Virus record (IMG/VR): IMGVR_UViG_3300017759_000111
Span: 1-20,909 of that record
Source of the DNA: a virus
Strand: one strand, 5' to 3'
DNA: 20,909 nt
Numbering within the stretch: the first letter of the stretch is position 1; the number at the start of each line of letters is the position of its first letter. The notes under the pieces were generated by a model. That model made no database searches. It was not told where the DNA came from and saw nothing but the letters and a program-made list of their open reading frames with translations. Both the position numbers and the translations under genes were made by a program. Of this stretch, positions 1 through 8,257 are shown piece after piece.

Positions 1-483
1 GTTCTTGCTGTTCCAACCAATGTTGGTAACACTGTACGAACCATTGAAGCAATCTTAGATATTGACGCAATGGTTACTGCTGGATATTCTGGCGCAGATG
101 GGGATATTTTTCAACTGTTAGAAATTCCTGCTGAATCAGTTATCGTTGCTGCTGGTGCAGAAATCATGAAGTCCTTTACGGCTTCTTGTACCTGTAATAT
201 TGACTTCGCTGGTGGCGATGACATTATTGACGGTGCTGCACTAGATGCTGCTGCTGGTACATACCTTGCAAAAGGTACTAACGGTGAAGCTAACGTTGTT
301 AATACAGGCGCAGCTTCTACGTTTGCTGCTGCTGCTTTGGCATGTGTTGGTGCTGCTGATACTATTGACGTTGTTGTTGCTGGTGCTGCACCTGCTACTG
401 GACGCCTTCGGGTATACGCAGTAGTTGCTGATGTATCGGCTGCACAAACTGAGGCCGCTGTAGCTGCACGTGACCTTATTTAA
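1..483 (+). CDS. Probable capsid decoration/head protein, 5' truncated
   Basis: The reading frame is open from the first base, so the true start lies upstream; the Met at base 70 is internal. About 160 residues are visible, very rich in Ala, Gly, Val and Thr, with alternating hydrophobic stretches typical of a beta-sandwich. The pattern DIFQLLEIPAESVIVAAGAE, then a variable loop, then ADTIDVVVAG and GRLRVYAVVADVS, matches from memory a small head-associated protein common beside the major capsid gene of marine phages. It would coat the outer capsid surface; that role is inferred from family resemblance and from its position upstream of the adaptor. Its GC is higher than in most of the window (47% in one 60-base sample), which fits a highly expressed virion gene. 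A stem-loop follows its double stop (TAATAA). It could instead be the end of another beta-rich head protein. Confidence 0.8.
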   Translation, partial: VLAVPTNVGNTVRTIEAILDIDAMVTAGYSGADGDIFQLLEIPAESVIVAAGAEIMKSFTASCTCNIDFAGGDDIIDGAALDAAAGTYLAKGTNGEANVVNTGAASTFAAAALACVGAADTIDVVVAGAAPATGRLRVYAVVADVSAAQTEAAVAARDLI

Positions 484-499
484 TAAACCTATATACTTT

Positions 500-522
500 G
501 GGGCTGGCTATGTGCTGGCCCC
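500..522 (+). terminator. Stem-loop after the decoration-like gene
   Basis: GGGGCTGGC, loop TATGT, GCTGGCCCC: a nine-pair stem with two G-U pairs and a five-base loop, 17 bases after the stop codon. No run of T follows (the next bases are ATTGGTGTATC), so a classical rho-independent terminator is not complete. It may act as a leaky terminator or as an RNA 3' end stabiliser that keeps the head gene transcript more abundant than the genes behind it. Confidence 0.45.
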
Positions 523-557
523 ATTGGTGTATCAAATTTACACCTTAAGGAAACAAA

Positions 558-764
558 ATGAAAAAACGTAAGTATGCATTAGGCGGTAATGTGACACCTA
601 TGGAAGATAACGATAAGTATGGAAACTCTTCCTTTAATAAGTTTAGTCAAGGCATGATGAGTCCAAAAGGTACAAGCGCAGTTATGGGCATGAATAAAGG
701 TGGCTATGTAAATTGTGGTGCATCTATGAAGCCTACGCAAAAAACTACCCCTAAGAGTAGTTAA
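558..764 (+). CDS. Small basic Gly/Met-rich protein of unknown function
   Basis: A 68-residue protein starting MKKRKYALGG, rich in Lys, Gly, Met and Ser, with no hydrophobic segment and a Lys/Thr/Ser tail. The start has a good ribosome binding site, AAGGA, nine bases upstream. It lies between the head decoration-like gene and a small beta-rich virion-like gene, with only two bases separating it from the latter. Short KK..Y..GG proteins are often seen beside head genes of marine phages, in my recollection, but I know no function. The basic charge could suit DNA or scaffold contact, which is speculation. Its coding status rests on the ribosome binding site, the packing and the phage-like N-terminus. 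Confidence 0.75.
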   Translation: MKKRKYALGGNVTPMEDNDKYGNSSFNKFSQGMMSPKGTSAVMGMNKGGYVNCGASMKPTQKTTPKSS

Positions 765-766
765 AT

Positions 767-1153
767 ATGGCAAGCACTCAGTTTAGAACAGAAAGTAAAT
801 TTGCTGCAGTAACAGGTAACTCAGCTAGTACTACCTCTAATCCTGATAATGCTACCTTACTGTTTACTTGCCCTAATAATTATGAAGCAGAGGTAGTTTT
901 TCTTTTAGTTTCTAATGATCAAACTTCTAACTCTAATATTGGAATACAGGTGTATCACGAAGATGATACCGAATACCATACATTAGTTTTAGAAGAACAG
1001 ATAACAGGCAGAGCCAGCACACAATTTATTAGTTCTGGCCCATTATATTTACATGCAGGTGACAAAGTTTTAATTCATAGAATTACAAGTAGTCATAACT
1101 TTAGTGCTACTCTTTCTTGTAGGTTATACTTTTCATCAGCTAATCGTACATAA
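767..1153 (+). CDS. Small beta-rich virion-like protein
   Basis: A 128-residue protein with no signal peptide or membrane segment. After a Ser/Thr/Asn-rich N-terminus come short alternating strands: a CPNNYEAEVVFLLVSND segment, a polar turn, IGIQVYHEDD, and GPLYLHAGDKVLIHRITSS near the end. This layout (P-N, hydrophobic strand, V/A-N-x-D, then xYL..GD) is also seen in the gene at 6690-7055, so the two may share a beta-sandwich fold. Similar small proteins occur among marine phage structural genes. It sits just before the adaptor gene and may be a capsid or neck accessory protein; exact role unknown. There is no strong ribosome binding site, and with two bases to the previous stop it is probably translated by coupling. 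Confidence 0.8.
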   Translation: MASTQFRTESKFAAVTGNSASTTSNPDNATLLFTCPNNYEAEVVFLLVSNDQTSNSNIGIQVYHEDDTEYHTLVLEEQITGRASTQFISSGPLYLHAGDKVLIHRITSSHNFSATLSCRLYFSSANRT

Positions 1154-1164
1154 TAGAGAGAAAC

Positions 1165-1887
1165 ATGTCAACATTTTTGAATTTAACAAATGAGTTACTG
1201 AGGCGTTTGAATGAAGTTCAAATTGAAGCAGAAAGTTTTAGCGCTGTAAAAAATGTACAGGCACTAGCTAAAGATGCAATTAACTCTTCTATACGTGAAA
1301 TATTACAGGACGCTCAAGAGTGGCCTTTTGCTCTTATAACTTATGAACAAACTTTAACTGCAGGTACTGGACAGTATGCTTTTCCTGCTGACTACTCTAA
1401 AGCCGATTGGGATACCTTCTATGTTAATCGTCTTACAAGTGAGGGCAACCTTCCTAGAAAATTAACGCTTTTAACATACGATCAATATTTATCAAGTTAC
1501 AGGTCTGTAGAAGATGTAAATGGAGAAGGGGGTAGAAATGATCCTTTATTTGTTTACTTAACTCAAGAAAGTAAGTTTGGTGTTCATCCTGTACCTGATG
1601 CTGCATATGTAGTCGAGTATAGATATTATAAATTTCCTGCAGATTTAACAACACACAGTGATACAGCTTTAATACCTGATAGATTTAAACACGTAATTAT
1701 TGATGGTGCTATGATGTACATGATGATGTTTAGATCAAATGAACAATCAGCACAAATACATACTAAAAAATTTAAAGATGGTATTGACATGATGCGAAGA
1801 TTATTATTAGATCAACCTGTTAATGTAATATCTACAGTAATACAACGTTCTTCTAATACTAGTTCTTTTAAATCTAATGTGTTTTAA
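1165..1887 (+). CDS. Head-tail adaptor-like protein (tail tubular protein A type)
   Basis: A 240-residue protein. The N-terminal helical part contains FLNLTNELLRRLNEV and then VQALAKDAINSSIREILQ followed by EWPFA (about residues 3-56), the pattern I associate with adaptor proteins of short-tailed phages (SU10 adaptor-like or T7 gp11-like). These form a ring beneath the portal on which the tail nozzle docks. The middle is a beta-rich barrel-like part and the end is helical with Met-rich DGAMMYMMMF (about 180-189). Length suits the family. The gene directly behind it encodes a nozzle-like protein, as gp11 and gp12 are paired in T7-like phages. The start follows a GAGAG purine stretch. Family membership is judged from motif and order, not from an alignment. 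Confidence 0.8.
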   Translation: MSTFLNLTNELLRRLNEVQIEAESFSAVKNVQALAKDAINSSIREILQDAQEWPFALITYEQTLTAGTGQYAFPADYSKADWDTFYVNRLTSEGNLPRKLTLLTYDQYLSSYRSVEDVNGEGGRNDPLFVYLTQESKFGVHPVPDAAYVVEYRYYKFPADLTTHSDTALIPDRFKHVIIDGAMMYMMMFRSNEQSAQIHTKKFKDGIDMMRRLLLDQPVNVISTVIQRSSNTSSFKSNVF

Positions 1888-1889
1888 AT

Positions 1890-4043
1890 ATGGCTGATAA
1901 CCTACAAACATTTGCTGCTATTTGTGCAGGGGGTCTAGTAACTAACGTAGACCCTATTACACAGTCTTCTAAAATGCCGGGAAGTGCTATTAGTTTAATT
2001 AATATGGAACCTTCTTTAGAAGGTGGGTATAGACGAATAAGTGGTTTTTCTAATAGTTATGGTACTATGCCGGGAGAAGGCAAAGTTTTAGGTCTGACTG
2101 TTAATGGAGAAATTAATCAAGGTATTTTTGCTGCAAGAAAACCTGAAACGGGTAGCAACTATTTTCATTTTTATAATAATCATTACACAGTAGTAGTAAC
2201 AGATAACCAAGCAGCTAGTTTTACTATAGGTGAAACTATTACTTCTGTAACAAGTTCTTCTGATGCTACTAATACAGGTGTTACCGCAACTGTTATTTCT
2301 AAAACAGCTAATGGAACAGGTAACTCTATAGTATTAGATTTAGGTAAACTCCCTACTACTATACACGCCGCTGGAAATGTTTTAACAGGTGCTACTTCTT
2401 CTCACTCTAGTACAGTAGTAGGTACTCCTACTGTTATTGGTTGGACTGCTGTAGATAGTTCTTTTGTAGCAGATGACACAGATGGGGTATGTGCAGCACA
2501 AACAACAAGTGGTGCAGCTAACTTAACTTTAAATGGTGCATTAGCAGATGGTGGAGCAATTAATTTTTACACTGCTGCGTCTCTACAGCCAAGAAAATTA
2601 ACTATAACTGGATTAGCAGGTAATGATAATTCTGGTGTAACCTTTACTATAACAGGTACAGATTCTCTTGATGTTGCTCAAACAGAAGCTATTGCTGGTC
2701 CTAATGGTGCAGTTACTGTAAGTAGCACAAAGTACTTTAAAACTATTACACAGATAGCAGCAGGGGGTGCAGTTACAGGAAATATTACAGCAGGTTCTGG
2801 TGCAGGGCAGTATAGACCTACTAACCCTAGTTTTACTGACATAGATATTGTACGCTTCTCAAAACATAATTGGAGTGAAGAGGTACTAATACTTACTGAT
2901 GGTATAAATCAAGCTGCTAAATATAATGGTACTGACTACATAAAGTTATCACACGAACATGCTCCTGCTACACCAAAGTTTTCTAGTGCTTTTGCAAACC
3001 ATTTGTTTTTAGCTGGTGATGCTACTGAACCTTTTAATCTGTACTTTTCTGCGCCTCTAAACGACATAGATTTTGATCCTGCTAATGGTGCTGGTGTAAT
3101 TAATGTAGGTTTTGTTATTACCCAAATTATAGGGTTTCGTAATCAACTTTATATCTTTGGTCAAAATGCTATTAAAAGATTGTCAGGAGATAACTTTTCT
3201 AATTTTATAGTTGAAAGTGTTACTAATGATTTAGGTTGTGTAGCGTCAGATACTGTAATAGAATTTGGTGGAGATATTCTTTTCTTAGGGCCAGATGGTC
3301 TTCGCCCAGTATCAGGTACAAGTAGAATTGGTGATGTTGAACTTGAAACTGTATCAAAAGAAATACAAAAAACTTTTGAAAGTTATTCAACAAACGAAGA
3401 TATAATAAAACTAAAAGCTGTTGTAGTAAGAAGAAAGTCACAGTTTAGATTGTTTTTTGAACAAAGTTCTTCGTTATCTCTTATGGGTTCAATTCGCAAA
3501 AGCCCTACTGCTCAGTCTACTTTTGAGTATAGTCAACTTGTAGGTATAGATGCTACTGCTGTAGCTAGTGGATACATAGGGCAGTTTGAGTTTATTATTC
3601 ATGGAGATAGTTTAGGTAAAATACACCGACAAGAAACAGGTAATAGTTTTAACGGGGCTGATATTTTAAGTGTATATCAAACTCCTTATTACTTTATGCA
3701 AGACACAGACATTAGAAAGATGTTTTATAAAGTAAAAACTTTTCTTAGAACAGAGGGAATAACTGAAGTTGCTTTAGGAATTAGTTATAACTTTGGTGAT
3801 TCAGATGTACCTACACCTTCTAGTTTTAATTTTACAACTGCAAATGCGGCAGTTTATTATAATGATATTGGTACTACATACGATGAAGCAGATATTTATG
3901 ATGGTAATCCTTCACCAATAAAAACTACTTCAATTAGCGGGTCAGGGGATTCTATTTCACTAACCTATGTTACAAACAATACAAGTCCTAGCCACACTAT
4001 TCAAGCGGTTACGGTGACTTACGGATTAGGTGATAGGAGATAA
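1890..4043 (+). CDS. Tail nozzle-like protein (tail tubular protein B type) with inserted domains
   Basis: A 717-residue protein. The N-terminus carries GGLVTNVDPITQ, MPGSAISLINMEPS and GGYRRISGF (residues 14-53), typical of nozzle or stabilisation proteins of marine short-tailed phages, which form the lower tail tube. The beta-rich core resumes near residue 311 (YRPTNPSFTDIDIVRFSKHN) and runs to the end with segments such as ILILTDGINQAAKYNG-like blades. Between about residues 103 and 310 is a Thr/Gly/Ala-rich stretch that looks inserted; it contains a GETITSVTSSSDAT-type unit and then a NLTLNG...LTITG...TFTITGTD...FKTITQI unit resembling immunoglobulin-like phage decoration domains. The start is two bases after the adaptor stop, with no clear ribosome binding site, suggesting coupled translation. 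The conserved N-terminal motif fixes the start. Confidence 0.8.
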   Translation: MADNLQTFAAICAGGLVTNVDPITQSSKMPGSAISLINMEPSLEGGYRRISGFSNSYGTMPGEGKVLGLTVNGEINQGIFAARKPETGSNYFHFYNNHYTVVVTDNQAASFTIGETITSVTSSSDATNTGVTATVISKTANGTGNSIVLDLGKLPTTIHAAGNVLTGATSSHSSTVVGTPTVIGWTAVDSSFVADDTDGVCAAQTTSGAANLTLNGALADGGAINFYTAASLQPRKLTITGLAGNDNSGVTFTITGTDSLDVAQTEAIAGPNGAVTVSSTKYFKTITQIAAGGAVTGNITAGSGAGQYRPTNPSFTDIDIVRFSKHNWSEEVLILTDGINQAAKYNGTDYIKLSHEHAPATPKFSSAFANHLFLAGDATEPFNLYFSAPLNDIDFDPANGAGVINVGFVITQIIGFRNQLYIFGQNAIKRLSGDNFSNFIVESVTNDLGCVASDTVIEFGGDILFLGPDGLRPVSGTSRIGDVELETVSKEIQKTFESYSTNEDIIKLKAVVVRRKSQFRLFFEQSSSLSLMGSIRKSPTAQSTFEYSQLVGIDATAVASGYIGQFEFIIHGDSLGKIHRQETGNSFNGADILSVYQTPYYFMQDTDIRKMFYKVKTFLRTEGITEVALGISYNFGDSDVPTPSSFNFTTANAAVYYNDIGTTYDEADIYDGNPSPIKTTSISGSGDSISLTYVTNNTSPSHTIQAVTVTYGLGDRR

Positions 4044-4046
4044 TAC

Positions 4047-6677
4047 ATGACAGGTTACGTAAGGCAGTCTTCGGCAGACATTGTTGCAACAGCCGTTGTA
4101 CGTGCTAACCCATTAAATACTGAATTTAATACTTTACGTGATGCTTTTGCATTTCATTCTAGCGGAACTACAGGCCACAAACATGATGGGTCTTCTAGTG
4201 AAGGTTCTTATGTACCTCTTATTGCTGACTTAGATGCATTAAATAAAGTAGCTGTTGATACTAGCAATAATAGAGTTGGTGTTTTTGTTGAAGTAAGTAG
4301 TTCTGCAGTAGAACAGTTACGTGTTTCTGATGGGCTAGTAACCCCTGTAACTGACAATGACATTGATTTAGGTCAAAGTACTGTAGAGTTTAAAGACTTA
4401 TACTTAGACGGTACTGCACATATAGATACATTAGATGTAGATGAAAATGCTGCTATTATAGGTACGCTAACTGTAACAGGTGTAACTGCCCTCAATGGTG
4501 GTTTAACTATGGACAGCAATAAGTTTACTGTTGCAGATACTAGTGGTAACGTTGCTACAGCAGGTACTCTCTCGGTAACAGGTGTTACAGCACTTGACGG
4601 TGGCCTTACAATGGACACTGACAAGTTCACAGTAGCTGATACATCAGGTAACGTAGCTACAGCAGGTACTCTTGCTGTGACAGGTACATCTGCTTTTACA
4701 GGTGCAGTTACTGCTGATGCAGGTGTATCTATAGATAATATTACTATTGACGGTACAGAAATAGATTTATCTTCTGGTGATCTTACAGTAGACGTAGCAG
4801 GTGATATTATACTTGATGCTGATGGTGGTGACATCTTAGTTAAAGATGCTGGTACTACGTTTGGATCATTAACTAATACTAGCGGCAACTTAATCATTAA
4901 GTCAGGTACAACTACTGCAGCTACTTTTAGTGGAGCTAATGTAGATTTTGCTGGTACAGTAGATGTAACTGGTGCAGGAACATTTGATAGCACAGTAGCT
5001 GTAGCTGGTGTTTTGTCTCCTGCTACGCATGTAGATATGCCTGACAATGCTAAGATTAAAGTAGGTACAGGTGATGATCTTAACATCTACCATGATGGTT
5101 CTAACAGTTACATTGAGAATGCTACAGGGGCATTAAAGATTGCTACTGAAAGTAGCGGTATTGCTGTTACAATAGGACACAGTACTTCAGAAGTAACTGT
5201 TGCTGATAATCTTACTGTTGCAGGTAACTTAACTGTTACTGGTACACAGACTATTGTTGACACAGTTACAATGAATGCAGAAAATGCTATTGTGTTTGAA
5301 GGTGCAACAGCAGATGCACATGAAACTACATTAACTATTGTAGACCCTACAGCAGATCACACATACAAACTACCAGACTTAGGAAGTACTGCTGATGAAG
5401 GTTTTATTGCTGCTTTTGCTGCTGATCCCGGTAGTAGTCCTTTAGTCACAGCTACACCTACTGAGCTTAGTATTATGGATGGTGATACTAATGCTACATC
5501 TACAACACTAGCAGATGCAGACCGTGTAGTGGTTAATGACGCCGGTACGATGAAGCAGGTCGCACTGACTGACGTTTCAACATATGTTCTTGGTAATGTA
5601 ACTACAGTAGGTGCCTTGAACAGCGGCTCAATTACGTCTGGATTTGGTACTATTGATACTGGTTCATCTGCTATTACAACTACAGGAACAATAAACTTTG
5701 GTAGTTTAGCTGATGGAACTATTACAGTAACAGGGTTTGTAGATGAAGATAATATGTCATCTGATAGTGCTACACTTATTCCTACTCAACAGTCTGTTAA
5801 AGCATATGTAGCTACTATTGCAGGTCAGTCTAATAATATAGTTGGACTAACTGCTTCTGCAGATGAGTTAAATATCTTAGACGATGCTACAGTTACTACA
5901 GCAGAATTAAACATACTAGATGGTAGTGCAACAACACAAGCTACAGTTACACTAGCCGCAACAGACGGTGTTGTAATTAGTGATGCTGATGTAATGAAAC
6001 AGTGTCTTGTTAGTGACTTTGACACTTTTATGGCAAGTACAACTAAAACACTTACAAACAAGACTTTGACAAGTCCTACACTTAATGGTACAATAGTAGT
6101 AAGTGACGGTTCAAATGATTTTAACATTGCCTCACATGACGGTAGCAATGGACTTAAACTTGGTGGTACACTTGTTACTGCCTCTGCTACTGAACTAAAT
6201 ATACTAGATGGTGGTACTTCTGCTACATCAACTACAGTGGCAGATGCAGACCGTGTTGTTATGAATGATAATGGCACTATGGTTCAAGTAGCTGTAACAG
6301 ACCTTGCTGCATATTTTGACGATGAAATAACTGCAATGCCTAACCTTGTAACTACAGGAGCATTAAATTCAGGTAGTATTACATCTGGGTTTGGTACTAT
6401 TGATACAGGCTCTTCTGCTATTACTACTACAGGTCTTATTTCTGGTGGTTCATTAAACATTGGTGGTACTAATGTAACTTCTACTGCAGGAGAACTAAAT
6501 CTACTAGATGGAGGTACTTCTGTTGGTAGTTCAATAACAATAGCAGATGCTGATGGCTTTGTAGTTAATGATGGTGGAACAATGAAGACTATTCCAGCAA
6601 CAGATTTAAAAACTTACGCTAGTGGTAGTTCAGCCACTAAAGGTTTTGCTATTGCTATGGCAATCGTGTTCGGATAA
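4047..6677 (+). CDS. Repeat-built tail fibre protein
   Basis: An 876-residue fibre. The N-terminal segment (about 1-60) holds NTEFNTLRDAF and GTTGHKHDG (43-48 is GHKHDG), a pattern common at the virion-attached end of marine phage fibres; the His pair resembles metal-binding HxH knots in phage fibres. The shaft is Thr/Ser/Ala/Gly/Asp-rich with repeats: two 34-residue units at 141-174 and 175-208, then several ELNILDG-type units, including two long near-copies at 472-547 and 715-796. The protein ends in KGFAIAMAIVFG, a tail I recall from other marine phage fibres. It probably trimerises and binds host surface receptors. Ribosome binding site AGGAGA lies seven bases before the start. It directly follows the nozzle gene and leads the adhesion cluster. 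Confidence 0.85.
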   Translation: MTGYVRQSSADIVATAVVRANPLNTEFNTLRDAFAFHSSGTTGHKHDGSSSEGSYVPLIADLDALNKVAVDTSNNRVGVFVEVSSSAVEQLRVSDGLVTPVTDNDIDLGQSTVEFKDLYLDGTAHIDTLDVDENAAIIGTLTVTGVTALNGGLTMDSNKFTVADTSGNVATAGTLSVTGVTALDGGLTMDTDKFTVADTSGNVATAGTLAVTGTSAFTGAVTADAGVSIDNITIDGTEIDLSSGDLTVDVAGDIILDADGGDILVKDAGTTFGSLTNTSGNLIIKSGTTTAATFSGANVDFAGTVDVTGAGTFDSTVAVAGVLSPATHVDMPDNAKIKVGTGDDLNIYHDGSNSYIENATGALKIATESSGIAVTIGHSTSEVTVADNLTVAGNLTVTGTQTIVDTVTMNAENAIVFEGATADAHETTLTIVDPTADHTYKLPDLGSTADEGFIAAFAADPGSSPLVTATPTELSIMDGDTNATSTTLADADRVVVNDAGTMKQVALTDVSTYVLGNVTTVGALNSGSITSGFGTIDTGSSAITTTGTINFGSLADGTITVTGFVDEDNMSSDSATLIPTQQSVKAYVATIAGQSNNIVGLTASADELNILDDATVTTAELNILDGSATTQATVTLAATDGVVISDADVMKQCLVSDFDTFMASTTKTLTNKTLTSPTLNGTIVVSDGSNDFNIASHDGSNGLKLGGTLVTASATELNILDGGTSATSTTVADADRVVMNDNGTMVQVAVTDLAAYFDDEITAMPNLVTTGALNSGSITSGFGTIDTGSSAITTTGLISGGSLNIGGTNVTSTAGELNLLDGGTSVGSSITIADADGFVVNDGGTMKTIPATDLKTYASGSSATKGFAIAMAIVFG
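4467..4670 (+). repeat. Two tandem 34-residue fibre shaft repeats
   Basis: Bases 4467-4568 and 4569-4670 encode two near-identical 34-residue units, LxVTGVTALxGGLTMDxxKF followed by TVADTSGNVATAGT. A third, decayed unit starts at 4671 (LAVTGTSAF). The protein copies differ at few residues, whereas many codons differ synonymously. Confidence 0.9.
5460..6620 (+). repeat. Dispersed ELNILDG-type fibre repeats
   Basis: Long repeat copies at 5460-5687 and 6189-6434 share T-E-L-x-I-x-DG, ADADRVV, GTM and a fully identical 26-residue end (5610-5687 and 6357-6434). A third, shorter copy starts at 6489 (GELNLLDGGTS). Partial units with ELNILDD and ELNILDG lie between them at about 5860-5930. Such units are common in marine phage fibre shafts. 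Confidence 0.85.
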
Positions 6678-6689
6678 AGGGAAAGATAA

Positions 6690-7055
6690 ATGGCCGTAAT
6701 AAACTTAATTAATGTATCAAGTATTACTCCTACGACAGTAGCTGGTGCAGTAACAACAAGCAGAGCATCTATTATTGATGTTGCTGCAGATAAAGTAGCC
6801 AAAGTAAATACACTTATTATTGCAAACATTGATGGTACAAATGCTGCTACTGTTACTGTTGAGGTGAGCGTAGATAATGGCTCTAACTACGTACCCATAG
6901 CTAGTACAGTATCCGTACCTGCTGATGCAACTCTAGTTGTTGTAGGTAAAGACAATGGGTTCTACTTAGATGAAACAGACTTACTCGCAGTTACAGCTTC
7001 TGCAAACAGTGACTTAACTTATTTGTGTAGCTTTGAACTTATGGATGATGCATAA
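6690..7055 (+). CDS. Small beta-rich virion-like protein in the fibre cluster
   Basis: A 121-residue, Val/Thr/Ala-rich protein with no membrane segment. Strand-like stretches include KVNTLIIANIDG, ATVTVEVSVDNGSNYVPIAS, ATLVVVGKDNGFYLDETDLL and a C-terminal LTYLCSFELMDDA. The order (hydrophobic strand, A-N-x-D-G-T, paired strands, FYL..xD) resembles the protein at 767-1153, though identity looks low. I recall similar proteins among marine phage structural genes but know no assigned role. It lies 12 bases after the fibre gene and two bases before the first propeller-type gene, so it may be a connector or collar for the adhesins. The upstream AAAGGGAAAG stretch is a plausible ribosome binding site. 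Confidence 0.8.
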   Translation: MAVINLINVSSITPTTVAGAVTTSRASIIDVAADKVAKVNTLIIANIDGTNAATVTVEVSVDNGSNYVPIASTVSVPADATLVVVGKDNGFYLDETDLLAVTASANSDLTYLCSFELMDDA

Positions 7056-7057
7056 CA

Positions 7058-8257
7058 ATGGCAAGACGTAACGGTGGCTTTATTGGTACTGATGGATTAG
7101 ATGCACCTGATCCACCAACAGCTATTACACCTACGGCTGGTGATGCACAGGTAAGTGTAGCATTTACTGCTCCTACTGATACAGGTACTTCTGCTATCAC
7201 AGGTTTTGTTGCACAGGTTAGTACAGACGGTACAGCTTATAGTGCAGGTTCTGGTACAGGTACGTCTTCACCTATTGTTGTAAGCAGTCTTACTAACGGT
7301 ACTGCAGCTACAGCTAAAGTGTGGGCTATAAATGCTTACGGTACATCTTCTCCTAGCGATGCTAGTGCTAGTTTTACTCCTATTTTATCTATAGGTTTTT
7401 TTGTAGGGGGATATAATAGCGGTTTTGCTAGATTAAATCAAATACAAAATGTATCCATTGGCTCTACAGGTGACGCACAAGACTTTGGAGATTTAACTGA
7501 AACTGTTGCAGAAACTTCTTCTTTTGCCAGTAAAACAAGAGGATTACGAGCAGGAGGTCAAGCAAGTGGTAGAGCTGATGTAATAGATTTTTTTTCCGTA
7601 GCTAGTTCAGGGAATGCACAAGATTTTGGAGACTTATCTGCTGGTAGAAGATACTTGGCGGCGCTTTCAAATTCTACAAGAGGTATGGTTGGGGGAGGTC
7701 AAGAAGCCTCTAGCAGTACTAATACAATAGAGTATGTTACTATGGCTTCTGAAGGTAACGTTACAGATTTTGGAAATTTAATTTCTGATATAAAAGAAAT
7801 TACAGGTTTTGCATCACCAACAAGAGGTGTTTTTGGTGGGGGTACTACAGGTTCAAGGCAAGATGTAATACAGTATGTAACAATAGCTTCTACAGGCAAT
7901 GCTTCAGATTTTGGAGACTTATCTACTCCTTTAGATAGCCATACGGGTTGTTCTTCCTCTACTCGGGGGTTGTTTGGTGGTGGTGAAACTAGCAGTGGCA
8001 AAGTTAATACTATTGAATTTATTACCATAGCGTCTACAGGTAATGCTACAGATTTTGGAGACTTGGAAGTAACGGCTAATCATCTGTCTAGTTGCTCATC
8101 AGAGGTTAGGGGATTATTTGGAGGGGGAAACCCTTCAACTAATAGAATAGAATTTGTTACTATAGCCTCTACGGGGAACGGAACAGATTTTGGTGATTTA
8201 TTACAAGCCCAAGGCTTTTTTGCAAGTTGCTCTAGTGGTCATGGAGGACTTTCATAA
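7058..8257 (+). CDS. Fn3 plus six-repeat beta-propeller-type adhesin
   Basis: A 399-residue protein. Residues 15-107 form a fibronectin type III-like domain (PPTAITPTAGDAQVSVAFTA, then AITGFVAQVS, then SLTNGTAATAKVWAINAYG). From about 110 to 393 there are six repeats of 45-48 residues with the consensus TRGxFGGGx(6-9)NxIxYxTIASTGNAxDFGDL plus a variable tail ending in SS or SN. The last six residues, GHGGLS, look like the first strand of a seventh unit cut short. The repeat length and Gly-rich turns fit blades of a kelch-like six-bladed propeller, which is a structural inference. It is probably a receptor- or glycan-binding part of the tail tip. It overlaps the next gene by one base (TAATG), and that gene and the following one encode the same repeats with other N-termini. 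Confidence 0.85.
   Translation: MARRNGGFIGTDGLDAPDPPTAITPTAGDAQVSVAFTAPTDTGTSAITGFVAQVSTDGTAYSAGSGTGTSSPIVVSSLTNGTAATAKVWAINAYGTSSPSDASASFTPILSIGFFVGGYNSGFARLNQIQNVSIGSTGDAQDFGDLTETVAETSSFASKTRGLRAGGQASGRADVIDFFSVASSGNAQDFGDLSAGRRYLAALSNSTRGMVGGGQEASSSTNTIEYVTMASEGNVTDFGNLISDIKEITGFASPTRGVFGGGTTGSRQDVIQYVTIASTGNASDFGDLSTPLDSHTGCSSSTRGLFGGGETSSGKVNTIEFITIASTGNATDFGDLEVTANHLSSCSSEVRGLFGGGNPSTNRIEFVTIASTGNGTDFGDLLQAQGFFASCSSGHGGLS
7385..8254 (+). repeat. Six propeller-type repeats, copy 1
   Basis: Six units. Their ASTGNAxDFGDL-type cores read IGSTGDAQDFGDL, ASSGNAQDFGDL, ASEGNVTDFGNL, ASTGNASDFGDL, ASTGNATDFGDL and ASTGNGTDFGDL. The DNA coding these cores is also closely similar between units and with the next two genes, so homologous recombination between copies is possible. 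Confidence 0.9.

Noticed and set aside
4373-5086. Long reverse-strand reading frame of 237 codons
   Set aside because: It mirrors the Thr/Ala/Gly-repeat fibre gene; the product is low-complexity Ser/Val/Pro text without a ribosome binding site, and every supported gene is on the + strand.
6105-6125. GGTTCAAAT resembling a tRNA T-loop
   Set aside because: No acceptor or anticodon stem around it; it is fibre coding sequence.
5825-6277. Reverse-strand reading frame of 150 codons
   Set aside because: Antisense of fibre repeats; Ser/Val-rich shadow without start signals.
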